Assembly (NCBI GenBank): GCA_900708905.1
Contig: CAADRB010000010.1
Span: forward strand, 2,983,578 to 3,047,577
Reading direction: 5' to 3'
Length of the DNA: 64,000 bases
Source of the DNA: Hymenolepis diminuta
Taxonomy: Eukaryota; Platyhelminthes; Cestoda; Cyclophyllidea; Hymenolepididae
Shown: positions 61,181-64,000 of the stretch, piece by piece
Layout: the number at the start of each line of letters is the position of its first letter
Position numbering within the stretch: position 1 is the first letter of the stretch
Program-made: the position numbers and the translations under genes
Notes under the pieces: generated by a model
What the model was told of the DNA's origin: nothing
What the model saw: the letters and a program-made list of their open reading frames with translations, nothing else
The model's database searches: none

Positions 61181-62214
61181 ACGATTTCACTTTCTCATAA
61201 CATTTCTGAATTCCAAATTCTCATAATCGTTTTATAAATGCTATATCCAGTAAAACTTATACATTAATCATGACAAAAGCGTGACAGCATAGCAGTTGTA
61301 CCTGTAATGTTTCGAACTTTATGCGAAAGCTTGCCTTTATATTATAAAGATCACTGTTCCGGTGCCCCTGATTTCGAGCGTCCCATTTGGAAGGCTTTAA
61401 GTCTTACGTAGGCTGGTAAATTCTCATATAGCGGAATCTCATCCCCTATCGCAAGATTAAATTCGATGCTAGGCCATTTTTGATTTTTGAAATAACGTAC
61501 ATTTCAAAGGAACAGATTTAGCGAATAACCGATCGCTGCGAAACATTTTACCACATATTCTTTAATCGAAGGTGAATAGTAAGCAAGTAAAAATCTCGAA
61601 CCATATAATATTGAATTTCCCCTTCCCTCCCCTAAAATTAGCTTACCAAATATAGGCATCCACGTGCTGTACTATTGTAATGAAAATCAGTTTTTAAGTG
61701 AGTGGACAAATATTTCAAAAAATTAAGACTCTACCTCAATCAGATGCGATCACTTGATTCTATAGTCAATTAAAACCAATAGACATACACTTTAGTTATA
61801 AGATCTCTGAGGTTACTTAGCTGTATTCCTATTTTGTAATTTGAAGATAATATAGTAATAATACGCCGATCTTTATCATAATCTCATTAATGAAATTGTT
61901 CACGCAAAATTTGGAATATCGTATCTCATTATTCTTTTCCGAATCTCTCTGCAAAAGAAAAGTGAAATAGTATTTTTAGGCTTATTTTAACCATGAAAAG
62001 CTGGAAACATCATAGATATCACATACATTTTTAGAATTAGTCCTAATTTAACTTTCTTTTCAGCTATTGTTGACTTTCGACGGCATAAAAGTAATTTCTG
62101 CTTTGTAGAATTAAACTGTTTCACGGCCATTCCAAAGCAAAATTTTTGTCAAAGCTTGACTATGGGATTTTCAAGAGAAATCTGTTCAGAAATTTACGTT
62201 GACCAGGTTAAATA
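61181..62214. other. AT-rich intergenic DNA, nothing recognised
   Basis: No supported feature. Confidence 0.45.
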
Positions 62215-62340
62215 ACCAGTAGGTCAGAGATAACGAAAGTGGAACTCGTAGACGCACATCTAATGATCTGGATAACCAACTACACTGGTTAACTCTGGTA
62301 AACAAATAGGGGTGGAATACGCGAGTTTATCAGCCCCAAG
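62215..62340 (+). repeat. SINE-A copy, diverged (plus strand)
   Basis: AGTAGGTCAGAGATAACG, GACGCACATC and GGATAACCAACTACACTGG, then GGTTAACTCTGGTAAACAA and GTGGAATACGCGAGTTT, match the order at 40704-40825 (AAGTCAGATGTCACGAG, GGACATCC, GGATGACCAACCATCATGG, GAATGTGAGCTTCTC). The tail is not recognisable. Confidence 0.45.
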
Positions 62341-64000
62341 ATGTTTCCCCGATTTAGGTCTAGTGTCGTCAAGGCTCTCCTTAATGAGTTTGGAAATTAC
62401 TGAGCACTTTAAGGACTTATATTTCAAAGTGCTTTGTTTGCCATCTGGCCTCAAATTCTTCGTAATTCTCTGATACAGTTATTGGAAATTTACACTGACC
62501 AAGTTAGATGGGCCAAGAGTGGGCTATAAAACCTGTCAATTGGAAGTTGTGACACGAGTGTGAGAAATAACAAAGCGTGATTTGGAGGAGGAAACAATGG
62601 AGCTACACTGTTGATAATGGTGGTGTCGGCAAGATGAAGGTGATTCAGGCCATAACCCAACTTGCGTTCCGTTCTTTGATGTTTCGTGTCAATAAATGTG
62701 TGAGTTTTAAGCAAAATACAGTAACACATGGGGAAGCAGATTGTAACGTGGCGGTTATTTAAATATGTTCGATCGTTTGAGGAGTTAAAGCTAAAATCGG
62801 GGTGTGAATTTTTCAAAGTTAGTGAATCTCAAACGATTACAAATTAATGGTAATTTTAATGTTTTCCCCATCTAGAGTGTCTTTTCACCTTTCTCAGCTA
62901 TTAAAGATCTGAAATCCTTCGTTGATGGTCAATTTCAGCTCAAAATTTAAAATCAACACAAATCTGATATATTTGGGGAAAAAAGTGATGGAAAAGACCA
63001 TTTATCCTCTCTGCAATTTCAAGGACTGGAGAGATCCCACCACTCAGTCTTTAAAAATTCTCATAGGGCTAAATGCACGATTTCCTCTGCTATGCAACAA
63101 TTTAGAAATTATTTGTAAAATAATGAAAAAACTTGGCTGATCTTTATGTTTATCAGACAATCAATTTTGTGATAATGCAGAGTCAGTGCTCTATTTTACT
63201 ACACTTTAATTCCTTTAACAGATAAGTGTTGTTAAGCCGTTAGATATCGGAATGGTATCTCCAATTTTGATATTAACTGTAGTGCTGGTCAAACTTCGAG
63301 GAACTTTTGATGGGAATGATTAACGGCAGCAAATATTCTTCAAACCGAACTGAGTTTGCAGATTGGATCAAGTCTCCCCATCATCCCTCCAATAACAGGA
63401 CTTTAAATATATTCTTCCACTTCTCCGATTTGTATCAATAGCCTTACTGATAAACAGAAGTTTATGAGAAGGACATTGATTCGAATATCCAAAGAATATT
63501 CGAGAAAAAGGATATCCAAATCGTTATCACTCAGTAACTTTCACTATAAACTTCAGCTGAACTTAAAAACTAAAAATGCATCAAGAAAGGATGGTCTTAG
63601 GAGACACGATCCCAAATTTAGTCCTACTAGATTGGAGTCATGACTTTCTTAGTAGAGGTGCATTTCAGTGTGCAACGTTCCTAGATCCAAATTTAATTTA
63701 ACCTCTCGGTTGCAGATCGAGCTCATGTTCACGATAATCAAGTGGCTGGTCATGCTATCTAGATTCATTTGTATATTCCCACACCAAGGAGCATTTAGAT
63801 GAATCTATCAGAATTAATTAGAACCAACTCAAGGTAAACTATAATAGCACATAATTTTTCCTATTAGTACGATTTCTCCTGAGTTCTTGTCAAAAATGAA
63901 TTATATTCTAATTACGCCATAAGATAGTCTGAAATAGATGTTATGCTTTCTTTAAATTTACACAGTTGAAGTTTGGGATAGATTTTCGACCTTAAAGGAC
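62341..64000. other. AT-rich intergenic DNA, weak repeat near the end
   Basis: The segment 63741-63790 shares GGCTGGTCATGCTATC and TTCATTTGTATATTC with 27880-27940. Short frames (62490-62816 minus, 62922-63140 plus) have no domain. Confidence 0.4.

Noticed and set aside
1..64000. CRISPR arrays, bacterial operons, phage or toxin systems
   Set aside because: No regularly spaced short repeats with unique spacers, no prokaryotic gene organisation and no such proteins were seen; the DNA is eukaryotic in character.

Overview
The window looks like AT-rich nuclear DNA from an invertebrate animal (roughly two thirds A+T by eye). It holds one convincing protein-coding gene, at the extreme left edge. 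The other ~62 kb is non-coding DNA with transposon copies, short repeats and scattered base-composition islands. A eukaryotic draft assembly is indicated by C2H2 zinc fingers with TGEKP-type linkers, mariner transposons with TA target sites, tRNA-derived SINE-like repeats, many microsatellites, a run of N at 32005-32342 and a single N at 59620. A parasitic flatworm or another small-genome invertebrate is possible, but nothing here fixes the phylum.

Layout. 1-1299: open frame for a 432-residue four-finger transcription factor, followed by a pyrimidine-rich stretch and a polyadenylation signal at 1853. 2.5-3.8 kb: two copies of a tRNA-derived SINE family (called SINE-A here), one bounded by 7-bp direct repeats. 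10.08-10.84 kb: a decayed tandem repeat of about 170 bp per unit. 20.3-21.1 kb and 38.0-38.4 kb: two minus-strand stretches that read like protein only if frame changes are allowed, so probably coding relics. 26.5-27.7 kb and 36.2-37.4 kb: two inactive mariner copies on the minus strand, with an identical core of about 1.06 kb but diverged ends. Further SINE-A copies lie near 13.9, 22.3, 40.7, 46.5 and 62.2 kb. A second dispersed repeat (Repeat-B) has copies near 7.7, 18.1, 21.9 and 33.3 kb.

The most organised non-repeat signal is a chain of about fifteen short islands, roughly 0.25-0.9 kb each. They are richer in G+C and CpG, often carry GA/CT tracts, and are separated by 2-9 kb of plain AT-rich DNA. 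In a desert beside a likely developmental zinc-finger gene they are candidate cis-regulatory elements or unannotated promoters/first exons. That is inference from composition and context. No RNA gene, CRISPR array, operon or prokaryote-like system was found, and I did not find a clearly novel multi-gene system.
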